A stretch of 64,000 bases of DNA from Burkholderia gladioli (GTDB taxonomy: Bacteria; Pseudomonadota; Gammaproteobacteria; Burkholderiales; Burkholderiaceae), in contig NZ_CP009323.1 of the NCBI RefSeq assembly GCF_000959725.1, positions 3,534,001 to 3,598,000 of the forward strand, read 5' to 3'. Each line of letters opens with the position of its first letter. Within the stretch, counting starts at the first letter, position 1. A program made the position numbers and the translations under genes. Shown here piece by piece: positions 36,026 to 47,287 of this stretch. The notes beneath the pieces are model-generated. The model was given only the letters and a program-made list of their open reading frames with translations, was not told the origin of the DNA and did not search any database.

Positions 36026-37822
36026 TCAGTCGTAGAAGCGTGGCGTGTAGATCCACTCGCGTTCGGCGCTGGCGAAGCGCCGCGTCTTCGAGGAGCCGAC
36101 GATCACCATGGTGCGCATGTCGACGTCGGCCGTGCGCAGCTCGCCCAGCGTGAGGCTGCGCAGGCTCGCGCCGGGCCGGCCGACGTCGCGGCCGAGCACC
36201 ACCACCGTGTCGGCGGCGCGGATCTCGCGCAGGATCTCCAGCGCGCGATCGAGCTGCCAGGGCCGCGCCTTCGAGATCGGGTTGTAGAAGGCCATCACCA
36301 GGTCGGCGCGCGCGGCCAGCGCGAGTCGTTCCTCGATCACGCCCCAGGGCTTGAGGTTGTCCGACAGCGAGATCACGCAGAAGTCGTGGCCGAGCGGCGC
36401 GCCGGCCTCGGCCGCGGTGGCGAACGCGGCGGATACGCCGGGCACCACCTCCAGCGCGACCTCGTCCCAAGCCGGCTCGCCGGCGCCGTCGAGCGCTTCC
36501 AGCACGGCCGCCGCCATCGCGAACACGCCCGGGTCGCCCGAGGACACCATCGCCACGCGGCGCCCCTGCGCGGCCAGCTCGAAGGCATGGCGCGCGCGCT
36601 GCAGTTCCTCGCGATTGTCGGTTTCGTGCACGCGCTGGTCGGCGCGGAACGGGCCGGCCATGCGCACGTAGGTGGCGTAGCCGAGGATGTCGGTGGCCTC
36701 GGCCAGCGCGAGGCGCGCGGCCGGCGCCAGCAGGTCGGCACGGCCGGGGCCGAGGCCGAGTACCGTCAGCGAGCCGCGCGCCTGGCCGAGACGGTTGGCG
36801 TCGACGGGGGCTTCGGCGATCGCGATCGCGAGGGACTTCGAAGGCTTGCCGTCGTCGTCGAGGGCGATTGCCGGGCTCGCGTCGATCGAGCCGGCCGCGA
36901 GCGCGGCGTCGAGCAGGGCGGCGGCGGTGTCGGCCGGGTCGGCCTCGCTGGCGACGAAGCGCAGCGGCACGCCGAGCTCGCGCGCGGCTCGCGCCAGCGC
37001 CGCCTCGCGCATGCATTGGCGCGGCGCGACCAGCGCCGCCAGCGCGAGCGGCGAGAGATCCGCGGCCGCGAGCGCGTCGAGTATCCGGCGCGCCAGCGGA
37101 TCGCCGCCGGCTTCGTGATCGGCCGCCTGGGCGGGCGCGGCGAGCGATGCGGCCCGATGCGCGAACCCTTCGGCCAGCGCCACCACCACGCTGCGCGGAT
37201 GGATCAGCAGCTCTCCCGAGCCGGCGCCGCCGGCGCGCCGGGGCGTGACGCGGATCGCGTGCGAGCCGGCCGCGTCGACCGGCAGCGCGACGCCCTCGAG
37301 CCAGGGCGCGGCGCCGTCCACGCGCGTGCTCGCGCCGGCCAGCAGATCGGAAACGAAGCGCTTGCCGGCACCGATATCGGCGAGCGCATAACCTTCGGGC
37401 GGATTGAGCACGCAGGCGCCGAAGCGCAGCTCGCCGCTGGTGGTGATGGCCGGCGCGATGCCGAGCGTCTCGGCGATCTCGCGCGCCAGCAGGTTCACGC
37501 CGGTCAGCCCGCCCAGCAGCGGCACCACCGCGCTGCCGTCCTCGGCCACCGCCAGCACCGGCGGCTCGACGCCCTTGTCGGCCAGGCAGGGCGCCACGCA
37601 GCGGATCACGATGCCGGCCGCGCACAGCGCCACCACCGGGTTGCCGCGCGCATAGAGCGCGCGCAGGTGGGCGCCGAGCTCGCTGAACGCCACGTCGCCC
37701 TCGGCGCGGCCCGCCAGCGCGTGGATCGTCGCGCCCTGGTAGCGCGCGCGGATCCGCTCGGCCACCGGCAGCGCGCCCGCGCCGAGCACCACGATCGCGG
37801 GTGCCACCGTCAGCCTTGCCAT
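36026..37822 (-). CDS. cobJ: CbiG-CobJ fusion: cobalt-precorrin hydrolase-like plus precorrin-3B C17-methyltransferase
   Basis: 598 residues. Residues 1-245 are CbiG N-terminal and middle domains ([18 protein letters not shown], then [18 protein letters not shown]). Residues 245-345 resemble the CbiG_C/CobE domain but lack its GxGCRxG motif. From about residue 350 follows a complete CobJ/CbiH methyltransferase ([53 protein letters not shown]), which uses S-adenosylmethionine for C17 methylation and ring contraction. Start ATG 37822 has GGGGGA just upstream and overlaps the end of cobI by 13 bp. Last gene of the cobG-cobH-cobI-cobJ operon. Confidence 0.93.
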   Translation of the reverse strand: MARLTVAPAIVVLGAGALPVAERIRARYQGATIHALAGRAEGDVAFSELGAHLRALYARGNPVVALCAAGIVIRCVAPCLADKGVEPPVLAVAEDGSAVVPLLGGLTGVNLLAREIAETLGIAPAITTSGELRFGACVLNPPEGYALADIGAGKRFVSDLLAGASTRVDGAAPWLEGVALPVDAAGSHAIRVTPRRAGGAGSGELLIHPRSVVVALAEGFAHRAASLAAPAQAADHEAGGDPLARRILDALAAADLSPLALAALVAPRQCMREAALARAARELGVPLRFVASEADPADTAAALLDAALAAGSIDASPAIALDDDGKPSKSLAIAIAEAPVDANRLGQARGSLTVLGLGPGRADLLAPAARLALAEATDILGYATYVRMAGPFRADQRVHETDNREELQRARHAFELAAQGRRVAMVSSGDPGVFAMAAAVLEALDGAGEPAWDEVALEVVPGVSAAFATAAEAGAPLGHDFCVISLSDNLKPWGVIEERLALAARADLVMAFYNPISKARPWQLDRALEILREIRAADTVVVLGRDVGRPGASLRSLTLGELRTADVDMRTMVIVGSSKTRRFASAEREWIYTPRFYD

Positions 37823-38580
37823 TTTTCCCCCGGCACCACCAGCAGCGAGAAGTAGGGCGAGGCCATCGGATCGACCTCGGCCAGCGGCACGATGCGCTGG
37901 CTGGCCATGGTGGCGCGCTCGACGTAGAGTGCGCGGCCGGCCAGGCCCAGCTCGTCTAGCACGCGCCGCACCTTGTCGAAATTGCGGCCCAGCTTCATCA
38001 CCACCGCCGCGTCGGCCTTGGCCAGCCGCGCGCGCAGCTCGTCCTCGGGCAGCACGCCCGAGAGCACCGAGAGCGTCTGGTTGCGATAGACCAGCGGCAC
38101 GCCGAGCACGGCCGCGCCGCCCAGCATCGAGCACACGCCGGGCACCACCTCGGTGTCGTAGCGATGCGCGAGCCGGTCGTGCAGGTACATGTAGGAGCCG
38201 TAGAAGAACGGGTCGCCCTCGCAGATCACGGCGACATCGCGCCCGGCATCGAGATGCGCGGCCACCACCTCGGCCGCCGTGTCGTAGAAGTCGGCGATCA
38301 CGCGCTCGTAGCTGAGCGGCGGCTCGAGCGCCTCGGTGGTGACGGGGTAGACCAGCGGCAATTGCAGCTGCGCCTCGTGCAGATGCGCCTCGACGATGCC
38401 GTAGGCATTGCCCTTCTTGCCCTTGGCGACGAAGTAGGCCACCACCGGCGCGGCGCGCAGGTGGCGCACCGCCTTCAGGGTCAGCAGCTCCGGGTCGCCG
38501 GGGCCGACGCCGATGCCGAACAGGCGGCCGCGCGCGGCGCCCTGCCGGCTCGTTGCGGAGCGAGTCTCGCCGTGGCTCAT
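37810..38580 (-). CDS. cobI: Precorrin-2 C20-methyltransferase
   Basis: 256 residues of the tetrapyrrole methylase family. [20 protein letters not shown] is the SAM-binding start, [14 protein letters not shown] the second loop and [14 protein letters not shown] the third; [14 protein letters not shown] lies near the end. It adds the C20 methyl group to precorrin-2. ATG overlaps the cobH stop (ATGA). Confidence 0.96.
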   Translation of the reverse strand: MSHGETRSATSRQGAARGRLFGIGVGPGDPELLTLKAVRHLRAAPVVAYFVAKGKKGNAYGIVEAHLHEAQLQLPLVYPVTTEALEPPLSYERVIADFYDTAAEVVAAHLDAGRDVAVICEGDPFFYGSYMYLHDRLAHRYDTEVVPGVCSMLGGAAVLGVPLVYRNQTLSVLSGVLPEDELRARLAKADAAVVMKLGRNFDKVRRVLDELGLAGRALYVERATMASQRIVPLAEVDPMASPYFSLLVVPGEKWQG

Positions 38581-39203
38581 TCGACCTCCGTCGCCAGGGC
38601 ATTGACGGCGGCCGCCGCCATCGCGCTGCCGCCGCGGCGGCCGTTCACCACCACGTAGGGCACGCCGCGGCTGTCGGCGGCCAGCGCCGCCTTCGACTCG
38701 GCCGCGCCGATGAAGCCGACCGGGAAGCCGAGGATCAGGGCCGGCTTCGGCGCGCCGGCATCGAGCATGTCGAGCAGATGGAACAGCGCGGTGGGCGCAT
38801 TGCCGATCACCACCACGCTGCCGGCCAGCCAGGGCCGCCACAATTCGAGCGCGGCCGCCGAGCGGGTGTTGCCGAGTTGCGCGGCCAGCGCCGGCACCTC
38901 GGCCTCGCCGAGCGTGCAGCGCACCGGGTTGGCGGCCGGCAGGCGCGCGCGCGTGATGCCCTCGGCCACCATGCGCGCATCGCAAAGGATCGGCGCGCCG
39001 GCGGCCAGCGCGTCCCGGCCGGCCTGGCCGGCGCCGGCCGAGAAGCGCAGGTCGGCGACGATGTCGACCATGCCGCAGGCATGGATCACGCGCACGGCGA
39101 GTTTTTCGAGGTCGGCGGGGATCGCCGAGAGATCGGCTTCCGAGCGGATCGTCGCGAACGATTGCCGGTAGATTTCCTGGCCGTCGCGAAGGTAGTCGAG
39201 CAT
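38577..39203 (-). CDS. cobH: Precorrin-8X methylmutase
   Basis: 208 residues, CobH/CbiC family. The catalytic His41 sits in [24 protein letters not shown] and [14 protein letters not shown] are family blocks, and [14 protein letters not shown] is the C-terminal substrate loop. It moves the C11 methyl to C12, giving hydrogenobyrinate. It lies 5 bp after the cobG stop and overlaps cobI. Confidence 0.96.
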   Translation of the reverse strand: MLDYLRDGQEIYRQSFATIRSEADLSAIPADLEKLAVRVIHACGMVDIVADLRFSAGAGQAGRDALAAGAPILCDARMVAEGITRARLPAANPVRCTLGEAEVPALAAQLGNTRSAAALELWRPWLAGSVVVIGNAPTALFHLLDMLDAGAPKPALILGFPVGFIGAAESKAALAADSRGVPYVVVNGRRGGSAMAAAAVNALATEVE

Positions 39204-39208
39204 TCGGT

Positions 39209-40828
39209 TCAGTCCTGATGGCGCGGCGATGCGGCGAGCATCGCGGCGGCTTGGTCGATCGTCAGATGGCGCGCGGCGAGCCGGCCGAAGCCGCTGCCGC
39301 CGTCGCGCCGGTAAAGGTCGTAGCGGCCCGGGTCGACCGCGAGGAGGGTCGCGGCGGCGGGCCAGGGCTGCGCGCAGGCGCGCGGGCAGCCGCTCAGGTG
39401 GAGTTCCAGCGGCGCGGTGCCGTGTTCGGCCAGGCGCGCGGCCAGGGCCCGCGCATCGGCCTTGGTATCAGCCTGGGCGCGCGCGCAGCCGGTGCTGCCG
39501 GCGCAGGCCACCAGGTGCGCCAGCGGCGCGTCGGCGGTGCAGACCACGCCGAGCGCGGCCAGCGAGGCCAGCGCGGCTTCGGCTGCCGGCTCGCGCACGG
39601 CCGGCAGCAGCACGCCTTGCCAGGGCGTGAAGCGCAGCGTGCCGTCGCCGTCGCGCTCGGCGAGTGCCGCCAGCGCCTCGAGCATCGCCGCGTCGAGCCG
39701 GCCGAGCGGAACCTGGCCGCCGAGCTGGCGCGTGGCGGCATTTATTTCGTCATGGATGCCGAAGCGACGAGCGAGATCGGCCGGCGCGCGGCGCCATTGC
39801 CTGAGCGCCGCGTCGTGCCGCGGGGCAGGCGCCAGCCGCGCGGCGGCGTGCGCGAGCAACTGCTCGGGGCCCAGGCTCGCGAGCGCGTCGCGGATCCGCC
39901 TGGCCTCCTTCGGCGCCAGTTCGAGGAAGGCCAGCAGCAGCGCATGCGCGCAGTCCACCACCTGTTCGGGCGCGACCGAGGCCAGCGCCGGCGGATCGTC
40001 GGCCGCCACCGGCGCATGGCCGGCCAGCCCGAACGCGTAGCGCAGGGCGCCGCTCGCATCGCGATAGGCCGAGAACCACAGGTCGTGCGGATGCGCGAGT
40101 TCGGCCAGGGCTTCGCCGCCGTCGATCGACAGCGAGCATTTCGGCGACAGCGCGGCAAAACGCGGTTCGCCCTGCAGTCGGTCGAGCAGGGCGGCGCCGA
40201 GCGCGCGCGTGTCCGCCAGCGCGGCCGGATCGCGGCCGGCGGCAGGGCTCAGCATCACGTTGCGGACGTCGTCGCGCAGCGCGGCGGCGGCGAGATCCGG
40301 CCGCTGGCCTGCACGGCTGCCGGGGTTCGTGGTGTCGTCCTCGCGCGGGCCCAGCCCCGCCTCGATCAGGGCGGCGGCCAGCGCCGTCTCGTGGCCGGCG
40401 CGCACGCCGCGGATCTGCAGGTTGGCGCGGTTGGTCGCGTCGAGCACGCCCGAGCCGTGTTCGCGCGCCGCTGCCGCCAGCGCCCGGGCCGCGGCCGCGT
40501 CGAGCCGGCCGCCCGGCAGCCGCACGCGGCACAGGCCGCCGTCGCCGGTCGCCACCACCCGCACCAGGCCCGGGCAGGCGCTCGGACGCGGGCCGGCCGG
40601 CGCATCGACGGCGCGCGCGTGCCCGGCCGGCCGATCGGCAGGCAGCGGGGCGGGGGAAAGGGGCGGGCTTTGGGAGGGCAAGGAACGGATAAAAAAGCGC
40701 ACCGGATCAAATCGCGATGCCGGGCCGGCAAGGGCCGGCGCACTCGCGGCGCGTGCCGGCGGCAGCGCCGCGAGGCACGCCGCGCCTTGCCCGGGCAGCG
40801 TGTCGAAAACCGCCGGCGGGCAGGCCAT
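39209..40828 (-). CDS. cobG: Precorrin-3B synthase (CobG)
   Basis: 539 residues from ATG 40828. Sirohaem/nitrite-reductase-like fold: [20 protein letters not shown] and [10 protein letters not shown] in the N-terminal half. The [4Fe-4S] cysteines are CAGSTGC and LSGCPRAC in the C-terminal half. It uses O2 to hydroxylate C20 and form the lactone, marking the aerobic pathway. The N-terminal 90 residues are extra compared with usual CobG, and the true start may lie nearer the core. A further upstream GTG (40897) would overlap the divergent cobL promoter, so it is rejected. Confidence 0.9.
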   Translation of the reverse strand: MACPPAVFDTLPGQGAACLAALPPARAASAPALAGPASRFDPVRFFIRSLPSQSPPLSPAPLPADRPAGHARAVDAPAGPRPSACPGLVRVVATGDGGLCRVRLPGGRLDAAAARALAAAAREHGSGVLDATNRANLQIRGVRAGHETALAAALIEAGLGPREDDTTNPGSRAGQRPDLAAAALRDDVRNVMLSPAAGRDPAALADTRALGAALLDRLQGEPRFAALSPKCSLSIDGGEALAELAHPHDLWFSAYRDASGALRYAFGLAGHAPVAADDPPALASVAPEQVVDCAHALLLAFLELAPKEARRIRDALASLGPEQLLAHAAARLAPAPRHDAALRQWRRAPADLARRFGIHDEINAATRQLGGQVPLGRLDAAMLEALAALAERDGDGTLRFTPWQGVLLPAVREPAAEAALASLAALGVVCTADAPLAHLVACAGSTGCARAQADTKADARALAARLAEHGTAPLELHLSGCPRACAQPWPAAATLLAVDPGRYDLYRRDGGSGFGRLAARHLTIDQAAAMLAASPRHQD

Positions 40829-40856
40829 CGGGCTCGTCAGGCTGCTTTCGGGCGGA

Positions 40857-40885
40857 TTGGGCGCCGGCGAACGAGGCTGTATTAT
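40857..40885 (+). promoter_or_regulatory. Sigma-70-type promoter for cobL-cobK-cobM
   Basis: TTGGGC (40857-40862), 17-nt spacer, TATTAT (40880-40885) preceded by TG. It lies 108 bp before cobL in the divergent space shared with cobG. No cobalamin riboswitch is seen here. Confidence 0.55.
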
Positions 40886-40992
40886 GCCTGCTTTCACCTG
40901 GCCGAGATACGCCGCGCGCCCCGGCGCGAGGCGGGTCGGGCGTATCGGGGACAGCGATCGGACGAGGGCGGGACAGGCATGGAGAGCAGGGC

Positions 40993-42210
40993 ATGACGGC
41001 GTGGCTGACGGTGATCGGCATCGGCGACGACGGTTTCGAGGGGCTCGGCAAGCGGGCCCGGCGCGCGCTGATCGACGCGGCGGTGGTGGTCGGCGGCGAG
41101 CGTCATCTGGCGATGCTGCCGGGCTGTCTGCGCGCGCGCCGCGAGCCCTGGCCGAGGCCGTTCGAGATCGCGGCGCTGCTGGCGCGGCGACCCGAGCCCA
41201 CCTGCGTGCTGGCCAGCGGCGACCCGATGTTCTACGGCATCGGCGCGACGCTGGCGCGGCAACTGCCCGCCGAGGAACTGCGCGTGCTGCCGGCGCCGTC
41301 CTCGGTTTCGCTGGCGGCCGCGCGACTGGGCTGGGCGCTGCAGGAGGTGGAGGTGCTGTCCTGCGTGGGCCGGCCGCTGGCCACGCTCATGCGGCAACTG
41401 CATCACGGCCGGCGCCTGCTGGTGCTCAGCGCCGACGGCAACACGCCGGCCGCGCTCGCGCGGCTGCTCACCGAGGCAGGTTACGGCGCCACGCGGCTCA
41501 GCGTGTTCGAGCACCTGGGCGGCCCGGCCGAACGGCGCATCGACGCGCTTGCCCAGGCCTGGCCCGCCGGGACGGTGGCCACGCTGAACCTGGTGGCGCT
41601 CGATTGCGTGCGCGCGGCCGACACGCCGCCGCTGCCGCTCACGCCGGGCCTGCCCGACGAGGCCTATCGACACGACGGACAACTGACCAAGCGCGACATG
41701 CGCGCGATCACGCTGGCGCGGCTCGCGCCGACGCCCGGCGAGCTGCTGTGGGATGTCGGTGCCGGCTCGGGCTCGATCGGCATCGAATGGATGCGCGCGC
41801 ATCCATCTTGCGCGGCGATCGCGATCGAGGCCGATGCCGAGCGCCGCGAGATCATCGCCTTCAATCGCGAGCGGCTCGGCGTGCCGGGCCTGGCGATCGT
41901 CGCGGGCCGCGCGCCCGAGGCGCTGGCCGGGCTGGCGGCGCCCGACGCGATCTTCATCGGCGGGGGCGGCAGCGAGGCGGGCGTGCTGGCCGCCTGCTGG
42001 GCCGCGCTGAAGCCGGGCGGCAGGCTGGTGGCGAACGCGGTGACCCTGCAGGCCGAGACCGCGCTGCTGGCCTGGCGCGAGCAGCACGGCGGGGCGCTCA
42101 CGCGTATCGCGCTGGCCAATGCGGCGCCGCTCGGCGGTTTCGATACCTGGCGGCAGGCCTTGCCGGTCACGCTGTACGAGGTCCGCAAGCCAATTGGGGA
42201 GGCTGCCTGA
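40993..42210 (+). CDS. cobL: Precorrin-6Y C5,15-methyltransferase (decarboxylating)
   Basis: 405 residues, fusion of CbiE (residues 1 to about 200; [29 protein letters not shown]) and CbiT (about 215-405; the SAM motif [13 protein letters not shown]). It methylates C5 and C15 and decarboxylates the C12 acetate. ATG 40993 follows GGAGAGCAGGGC. The stop overlaps the cobK ATG (TGATG). Confidence 0.95.
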   Translation: MTAWLTVIGIGDDGFEGLGKRARRALIDAAVVVGGERHLAMLPGCLRARREPWPRPFEIAALLARRPEPTCVLASGDPMFYGIGATLARQLPAEELRVLPAPSSVSLAAARLGWALQEVEVLSCVGRPLATLMRQLHHGRRLLVLSADGNTPAALARLLTEAGYGATRLSVFEHLGGPAERRIDALAQAWPAGTVATLNLVALDCVRAADTPPLPLTPGLPDEAYRHDGQLTKRDMRAITLARLAPTPGELLWDVGAGSGSIGIEWMRAHPSCAAIAIEADAERREIIAFNRERLGVPGLAIVAGRAPEALAGLAAPDAIFIGGGGSEAGVLAACWAALKPGGRLVANAVTLQAETALLAWREQHGGALTRIALANAAPLGGFDTWRQALPVTLYEVRKPIGEAA

Positions 42211-42935
42211 TGCGCGTGCTGCTGCTGGGCGGCACCGGCGAGGCGCTCAAGCTCGCGCGCACGCTGGCCGCCACCGACGTCTACAGTCTCGCCGGGCTCG
42301 GCAAGGTGCCCGAGGACCTGGCCTGCGCGGTGCGCGTGGGCGGCTTCGGCGGCGCCGAGGGGCTGGCTGCCTGGCTGAGCGAGGCCGACATCGGCCTGGT
42401 GGTCGACGCGACCCATCCCTATGCGGCGCGCATCAGCGCCAATGCGGCCGAGGCCTGCCGCGCCACCGGCACGCCGTTGTGGGCGCTGTGCCGCGAGGCC
42501 TGGCGGGCGCGCGAGGGCGACGACTGGCGCATGGTCAGCGGCTGGGACGCCTTGACGGCCGCGCTGGCGCCGTATCGGCGGCCCTTCTTCACGTTGGGCC
42601 GCGAGCCGCTCGCGCATCTCGACGAGATCCCCGCGCATCAGCATTGGGTGATTCGCTGCCTCGACGCGCATCCGGGCAATGCGCGCGCGCGGGTGATCGC
42701 GGCGCGCGGCCCGTTCAAGCTCGAGGACGAGCGCGCGCTGTTCGCCCTGCTCGGCGTCGACGTGCTGGTCAGCAAGATGAGCGGCGGCGCGGCCACCGAG
42801 GCCAAGCTCGAGGTGGCGCGCGAGCGGCGCCTGCCGGTGCTGATGATCGAGCGCCCCGCGCTGCCCGAGGCCGATCGCGCCTTCGACGATCCCGCCGCGC
42901 TGGCGCAGGCGCTCGCCGCGCTGCGCCAGGCATGA
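42210..42935 (+). CDS. cobK: Precorrin-6A reductase
   Basis: 241 residues, CobK/CbiJ family. [19 protein letters not shown] is the nucleotide-binding start; VVDATHPYAARISANAAEAC and VLVSKMSGGAATEAKLEVAR are family signatures. NADPH-dependent reduction of precorrin-6A. Translationally coupled to cobL, 70 bp before cobM. Confidence 0.95.
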   Translation: MRVLLLGGTGEALKLARTLAATDVYSLAGLGKVPEDLACAVRVGGFGGAEGLAAWLSEADIGLVVDATHPYAARISANAAEACRATGTPLWALCREAWRAREGDDWRMVSGWDALTAALAPYRRPFFTLGREPLAHLDEIPAHQHWVIRCLDAHPGNARARVIAARGPFKLEDERALFALLGVDVLVSKMSGGAATEAKLEVARERRLPVLMIERPALPEADRAFDDPAALAQALAALRQA

Positions 42936-43005
42936 ATCCAGGCCGGCGCGGCTCGACCGGCGCCGGCGCTGCGACAAGCGAAGGAACCCAAGGAGAAAAC
43001 CACAG

Positions 43006-43740
43006 ATGACGGTGTATTTCATCGGCGCCGGGCCGGGCGACCCCGAGCTGATCACGGTGAAGGGCCAGCGCCTGGTGCGCAGTTGCCCGGTGATCCTCTA
43101 CGCGGGCTCGCTGGTGCCCGAGGCCGTGCTCGACGGCCATCAGGCCCACACGGTGGTCAATACCGCCGAGCTCGATCTCGATGCGATCGTCGCGCTGCTG
43201 GGCGCGGCGCACGCGCGCGGCGAGCACGTGGCACGCGTGCATTCCGGCGACCCCTCGCTGTACGGCGCGATCGGCGAGCAGATCCGGCGCCTCAAGGCGC
43301 TCGGGATTCCCTACGAGATCGTGCCGGGGGTGACGGCCACGGCGGCTTGCGCTGCCACGCTCGGCGTCGAGCTGACCCTGCCCGAGGTGGCGCAGACGGT
43401 GATCCTGACGCGCTACGCGGGCAAGACCACCCTGCCCGAGGGCGAGGCGCTGGGCGGGCTGGCCGCGCATCGCGCGACGCTGGCGATCCATCTGGGTGTG
43501 CGCCATCTGGCGAGGATCGTCGAGGAAGTGCGCCCGCATTACGGCGACGATTGCCCGGTCGCGGTGGTGTATCGCGCCAGTTGGCCGGACGAGACGCGCG
43601 TGACGGGCACGCTGGCCGATATCGTCGGAAAGATTGCCGGCACCGCGATCGAGCGGACCGCGCTGATCCTGATCGGGCGCGTGCTCGACACCGATCGCTT
43701 CGCCGATTCGACGCTCTACGCGAAGGCTTCGAAGCCATGA
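43006..43740 (+). CDS. cobM: Precorrin-4 C11-methyltransferase
   Basis: 244 residues. Methylase start TVYFIGAGPGDPELITVKG, then VLYAGSLVPEAVLD-like block, HSGDPSLYGAIGEQ and EIVPGVTATAACAATLG. A strong AAGGAG lies 10 bp before the ATG. It adds the C11 methyl to precorrin-4. Last gene of the cobL operon, convergent with the GST gene. Confidence 0.96.
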   Translation: MTVYFIGAGPGDPELITVKGQRLVRSCPVILYAGSLVPEAVLDGHQAHTVVNTAELDLDAIVALLGAAHARGEHVARVHSGDPSLYGAIGEQIRRLKALGIPYEIVPGVTATAACAATLGVELTLPEVAQTVILTRYAGKTTLPEGEALGGLAAHRATLAIHLGVRHLARIVEEVRPHYGDDCPVAVVYRASWPDETRVTGTLADIVGKIAGTAIERTALILIGRVLDTDRFADSTLYAKASKP

Positions 43741-43745
43741 TGAAG

Positions 43746-43766
43746 GGGCGGGCACCGGGCCCGCCC
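43746..43766. terminator. Possible hairpin terminator between cobM and GST
   Basis: Perfect 8-bp stem GGGCGGGC / GCCCGCCC, 5-nt loop, placed between two convergent genes. No U-tract on either side, so it may need a factor. Confidence 0.4.
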
Positions 43767-43813
43767 GAAGCGCCGGCCGCCGCCGCGAGCGCGACGGCCG
43801 GGCAGGGCGCGTG

Positions 43814-44518
43814 TCAGTCGCGCGCCGGGATGGTCAGGCCGCGCTGCACGGCCGGCCGCGCCACGAAGGCTTCCAGCGCGCGCGCCACGTTCGGGAAGTG
43901 CTCGAACTCCACCAGCTCGCGCGCCTCGTAGAAGCCGATCAGGTTGCGCACCCACGGGAAGGTGGCGATGTCGGCGATGGTGTATTCGTCGCCGGCGATC
44001 CAGGTGCTGGTGGCCAGCCGCGTCTCCAGCACGCCGAGCAGCCGCTTCGATTCGCCGACGTAGCGATCGCGCGGGCGCTTGTCCTCGTACTCGCGTCCGG
44101 CGAACTTGTGGAAGAAACCGAGCTGGCCGAACATCGGCCCGATCCCGCCCATCTGGAACATCAGCCACTGGATGGTCTGGTAGCGCGCGGCCGGATCGGC
44201 CGGCAGCAACTGGCCGGTCTTCTCGGCCAGGTAGAGCAGGATCGCGCCCGATTCGAACAGGCCGAGCGGCTTGCCGCCGGGGCCGTTCGGGTCGATCAGC
44301 GCGGGGATCTTGTTGTTCGGGTTCAGCGACAGGAACTCCGGCGAGAACTGGTCGTTCGCGTCGAAGCGCACCAGGTGCGGCTCGTAGGGCAGGCCCAGTT
44401 CCTCCAGCGCGATCGAGACCTTGACGCCGTTGGGCGTGGGCAGCGAGTAGAGTTGGATGCGGTCGGGATGCTGCGCCGGCCATTTTTTCGTGATCGGGAA
44501 GGCGGACAGGTCGCTCAT
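43814..44518 (-). CDS. Glutathione S-transferase (YfcG/YghU-like)
   Basis: 234 residues. N-terminal thioredoxin-like domain with LYSLPTPNGVKVSIALEELG, the cis-Pro site NNKIPALIDP and GSH-binding FESGAILLYLAEKTG. The helical C-terminal domain contains WIAGDEYTIADIATFPWV. This Nu/YfcG-like class often has disulfide reductase activity. Start at 44518 is chosen; ATG 44530 would add MSHP. Monocistronic. Confidence 0.92.
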   Translation of the reverse strand: MSDLSAFPITKKWPAQHPDRIQLYSLPTPNGVKVSIALEELGLPYEPHLVRFDANDQFSPEFLSLNPNNKIPALIDPNGPGGKPLGLFESGAILLYLAEKTGQLLPADPAARYQTIQWLMFQMGGIGPMFGQLGFFHKFAGREYEDKRPRDRYVGESKRLLGVLETRLATSTWIAGDEYTIADIATFPWVRNLIGFYEARELVEFEHFPNVARALEAFVARPAVQRGLTIPARD

Positions 44519-44616
44519 GGGATGGCTCATGGGGTTTGGTGGTTTCGCGATGGTATACGGAAGCGCGGAGGGTTGCCGGGGAGGACGGGCACCGGCCGAC
44601 CCCTGGCGCACCGCAC

Positions 44617-44656
44617 AAAAAAGGCGCCGCGGGCAGTGAGCCCGCGGCGCCTTTTT
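44617..44656. terminator. Bidirectional terminator downstream of acnB
   Basis: Stem GGCGCCGCGGGC (44623-44634) / GCCCGCGGCGCC (44640-44651), with six A on the left and five T on the right. On the minus strand it closes acnB, 46 bp after its stop. Confidence 0.92.
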
Positions 44657-44701
44657 CACCTCGCGACAGCGCCAACCTCACGCCGCACGCGATTCACCCA
44701 T

Positions 44702-47287
44702 TCAGGCCTTGACCGTATCGGCCACGTCCTTGAAGTCGGAGATCTGGTCGAAGTTCATGTACTTGTAGATCTGATCGCCATTGGCGTTGAGCACGCCCAT
44801 GTCGGCCATGTACTCCTCCTTGCTCGGGATCTTGCCCAGGCGCGAGCAGATCGCCGCCAGTTCCGCCGAGCCGAGATACACGTTGGTGTTCTTGCCCAGG
44901 CGGTTCGGGAAGTTGCGGGTGGAGGTGGACATCACCGTCGCGCCTTCGCGCACCTGTGCCTGGTTGCCCATGCACAGCGAGCAGCCCGGCATTTCGGTAC
45001 GCGCGCCGGCGGTGCCGAACACGCCGTAATGGCCTTCCTCGGTCAGCTGCTTTTGGTCCATCTTGGTCGGCGGGGCCACCCACAGCTTGACGGGGATGTC
45101 GCGCTTGCCTTCCAGCAGCTTCGAGGCGGCACGGAAGTGACCGATGTTGGTCATGCACGAGCCGATGAACACTTCGTCGATCTTGGCGCCGGCCACGTCC
45201 GACAGCGTCTTCACGTCGTCCGGATCGTTCGGGCAGGCCACGATCGGCTCGTGGATGTCGGCCAGGTCGATCTCGATGACGGCGGCGTATTCCGCGTCGG
45301 CATCCGGTGCCAGCAGCTGCGGGTCGGCCAGCCACTGCTCCATCGCCGCGATCCGGCGCTGCAGGCTGCGCGGATCCTGGTAGCCCTCGGCGATCATCCA
45401 CTTCAGCAGCGTGACGTTGCTGTTGAGGTACTCGATGATCGGCGCCTTGTTCAGGTGCACCGTGCAGCCGGCGGCCGAGCGCTCGGCCGAAGCGTCCGAC
45501 AGCTCGAAGGCTTGCTCGACCTTCAGGTCCGGCAGGCCTTCGATCTCGAGGATGCGGCCCGAGAAGATGTTCTTCTTGCCCTGCTTGGCCACCGTCAGCA
45601 TGCCCTGCTTGATGGCGTACAGCGGGATCGCGTTGACCAGGTCGCGCAGCGTCACGCCCGGTTGCATCTTGCCCTTGAAGCGGACCAGCACCGATTCCGG
45701 CATGTCCAGCGGCATGGTGCCGGTGGCGGCCGCGAAGGCGACCAGGCCCGAACCGGCCGGGAAGCTGATGCCGATCGGGAAGCGCGTGTGCGAATCGCCG
45801 CCGGTGCCGACCGTGTCGGGCAGCAGCATGCGGTTCAGCCAGGAGTGGATCACGCCGTCGCCCGGGCGCAGCGCGATGCCGCCGCGGGTGCTGATGAAGT
45901 TCGGCAGGGTCTGGTGGGTCTTCACGTCCACCGGCTTCGGATAGGCGGCCGTGTGGCAGAACGACTGCATCACCAGGTCGGCCGAGAAGCCCAGGCAGGC
46001 CAGGTCCTTCAGCTCGTCGCGCGTCATCGGGCCGGTGGTGTCCTGCGAGCCCACCGAGGTCATCTTCGGTTCGCAGTAGGTGCCCGGGCGCACGCCCTGG
46101 CCTTCCGGCAGGCCGCAGGCGCGGCCGACCATCTTCTGCGCGAGCGAGAAGCCGCGACCGCTGTCGGCCGGCTGCTGCGGCAGGCGGAACAGCGTCGACG
46201 GGGCCAGGCCCAACGCCTCGCGCGCCTTGGTGGTCAGGCCGCGTCCGATGATCAGCGGAATCCGGCCGCCGGCGCGCACTTCGTCGAACAGCACTTCGGA
46301 CTTGACCTGGAATTCGGCGATCACTTCGCCGTTCTTCAAGGCCTTGCCTTCATAGGGGCGCAGCTCGACCACGTCGCCCATCTCCATCTTCGAGACGTCG
46401 AGCTCGATCGGCAGCGCGCCGGCATCTTCCATGGTGTTGTAGAAGATCGGGGCGATCTTGCTGCCCAGGCACACGCCGCCGAAGCGCTTGTTCGGGACGT
46501 AGGGGATGTCCTCGCCGGTGAACCACAGCACCGAGTTGGTGGCCGACTTGCGCGAGGAGCCGGTGCCGACCACGTCGCCCACGTAGGCAACCAGGTGGCC
46601 CTTTTCCTTCAGCGATTCGATGAACTTGACCGGGCCGCGCTTGCCGTCCTCTTCCGGCGTGATGCCGGGGCGGGTGTTCTTCAGCATCGCCAGCGCGTGC
46701 ATCGGGATGTCGGGGCGGGTGGTGGCGTCCGGGGCCGGCGAGAGATCGTCGGTATTGGTTTCGCCGGTCACCTTGAAGACCGTGATGGTCAGGCTCTGCG
46801 GCACTTCCGGGCGGCTGGTGAACCATTCGGCGTCGGCCCAGCTCTGCAGCACGGCCTTGGCGTGCGCGTTGCCCTGGTCGGCCAGTTCCTTGACGTCATG
46901 GAACTGGTCGAACATCAGCAGGGTTTTCTTCAGCGCGTCGGCGGCCACGGCGGCGACCGCCTCGTCGGACAGCAGCTCGATCAGCGGCTGGATGTTGTAG
47001 CCGCCCAGCATGGTGCCGAGCAGTTCGGTGGCGTGCGCGCGAGAGATCAGCGGGCTGGCGGCCTCGCCCTTGGCGACGGCGGCCAGGAAGCCGGCCTTCA
47101 CGCGCGCGGCTTCGTCCACGCCGGCAGGCACGCGATGGGTGATCAGCTCGAGCAGGGTCTGCTCTTCGCCGGCCGGCGGGTTGGTCAGCAGTTCCACCAG
47201 TTCGGCGGTTTGCTGAGCCGTCAGCGGCAGGGGGGGAATACCGAGCGCGGCGCGGGCGGCCACGTGAGCGCGATAGTTTTCAAGCAT
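44702..47287 (-). CDS. acnB: Aconitate hydratase B
   Basis: 861 residues, typical AcnB length. N-terminal HEAT-like domain ([20 protein letters not shown]), swivel domain, then the catalytic domains. Iron-sulfur ligands are seen in GSCMTNIGH and GCSLCMGNQ, and the substrate region in [12 protein letters not shown]. It interconverts citrate and isocitrate in the TCA and 2-methylcitrate cycles. ATG 47287 matches the family start; the track's upstream start adds six residues. A TCTTATATAAGA palindrome lies upstream. Confidence 0.97.
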   Translation of the reverse strand: MLENYRAHVAARAALGIPPLPLTAQQTAELVELLTNPPAGEEQTLLELITHRVPAGVDEAARVKAGFLAAVAKGEAASPLISRAHATELLGTMLGGYNIQPLIELLSDEAVAAVAADALKKTLLMFDQFHDVKELADQGNAHAKAVLQSWADAEWFTSRPEVPQSLTITVFKVTGETNTDDLSPAPDATTRPDIPMHALAMLKNTRPGITPEEDGKRGPVKFIESLKEKGHLVAYVGDVVGTGSSRKSATNSVLWFTGEDIPYVPNKRFGGVCLGSKIAPIFYNTMEDAGALPIELDVSKMEMGDVVELRPYEGKALKNGEVIAEFQVKSEVLFDEVRAGGRIPLIIGRGLTTKAREALGLAPSTLFRLPQQPADSGRGFSLAQKMVGRACGLPEGQGVRPGTYCEPKMTSVGSQDTTGPMTRDELKDLACLGFSADLVMQSFCHTAAYPKPVDVKTHQTLPNFISTRGGIALRPGDGVIHSWLNRMLLPDTVGTGGDSHTRFPIGISFPAGSGLVAFAAATGTMPLDMPESVLVRFKGKMQPGVTLRDLVNAIPLYAIKQGMLTVAKQGKKNIFSGRILEIEGLPDLKVEQAFELSDASAERSAAGCTVHLNKAPIIEYLNSNVTLLKWMIAEGYQDPRSLQRRIAAMEQWLADPQLLAPDADAEYAAVIEIDLADIHEPIVACPNDPDDVKTLSDVAGAKIDEVFIGSCMTNIGHFRAASKLLEGKRDIPVKLWVAPPTKMDQKQLTEEGHYGVFGTAGARTEMPGCSLCMGNQAQVREGATVMSTSTRNFPNRLGKNTNVYLGSAELAAICSRLGKIPSKEEYMADMGVLNANGDQIYKYMNFDQISDFKDVADTVKA

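Noticed and set aside
40829..40897. GTG start of cobG at 40897
   Set aside because: It would place the coding start within the divergent cobL promoter, and the extra 23 residues are not family-like.
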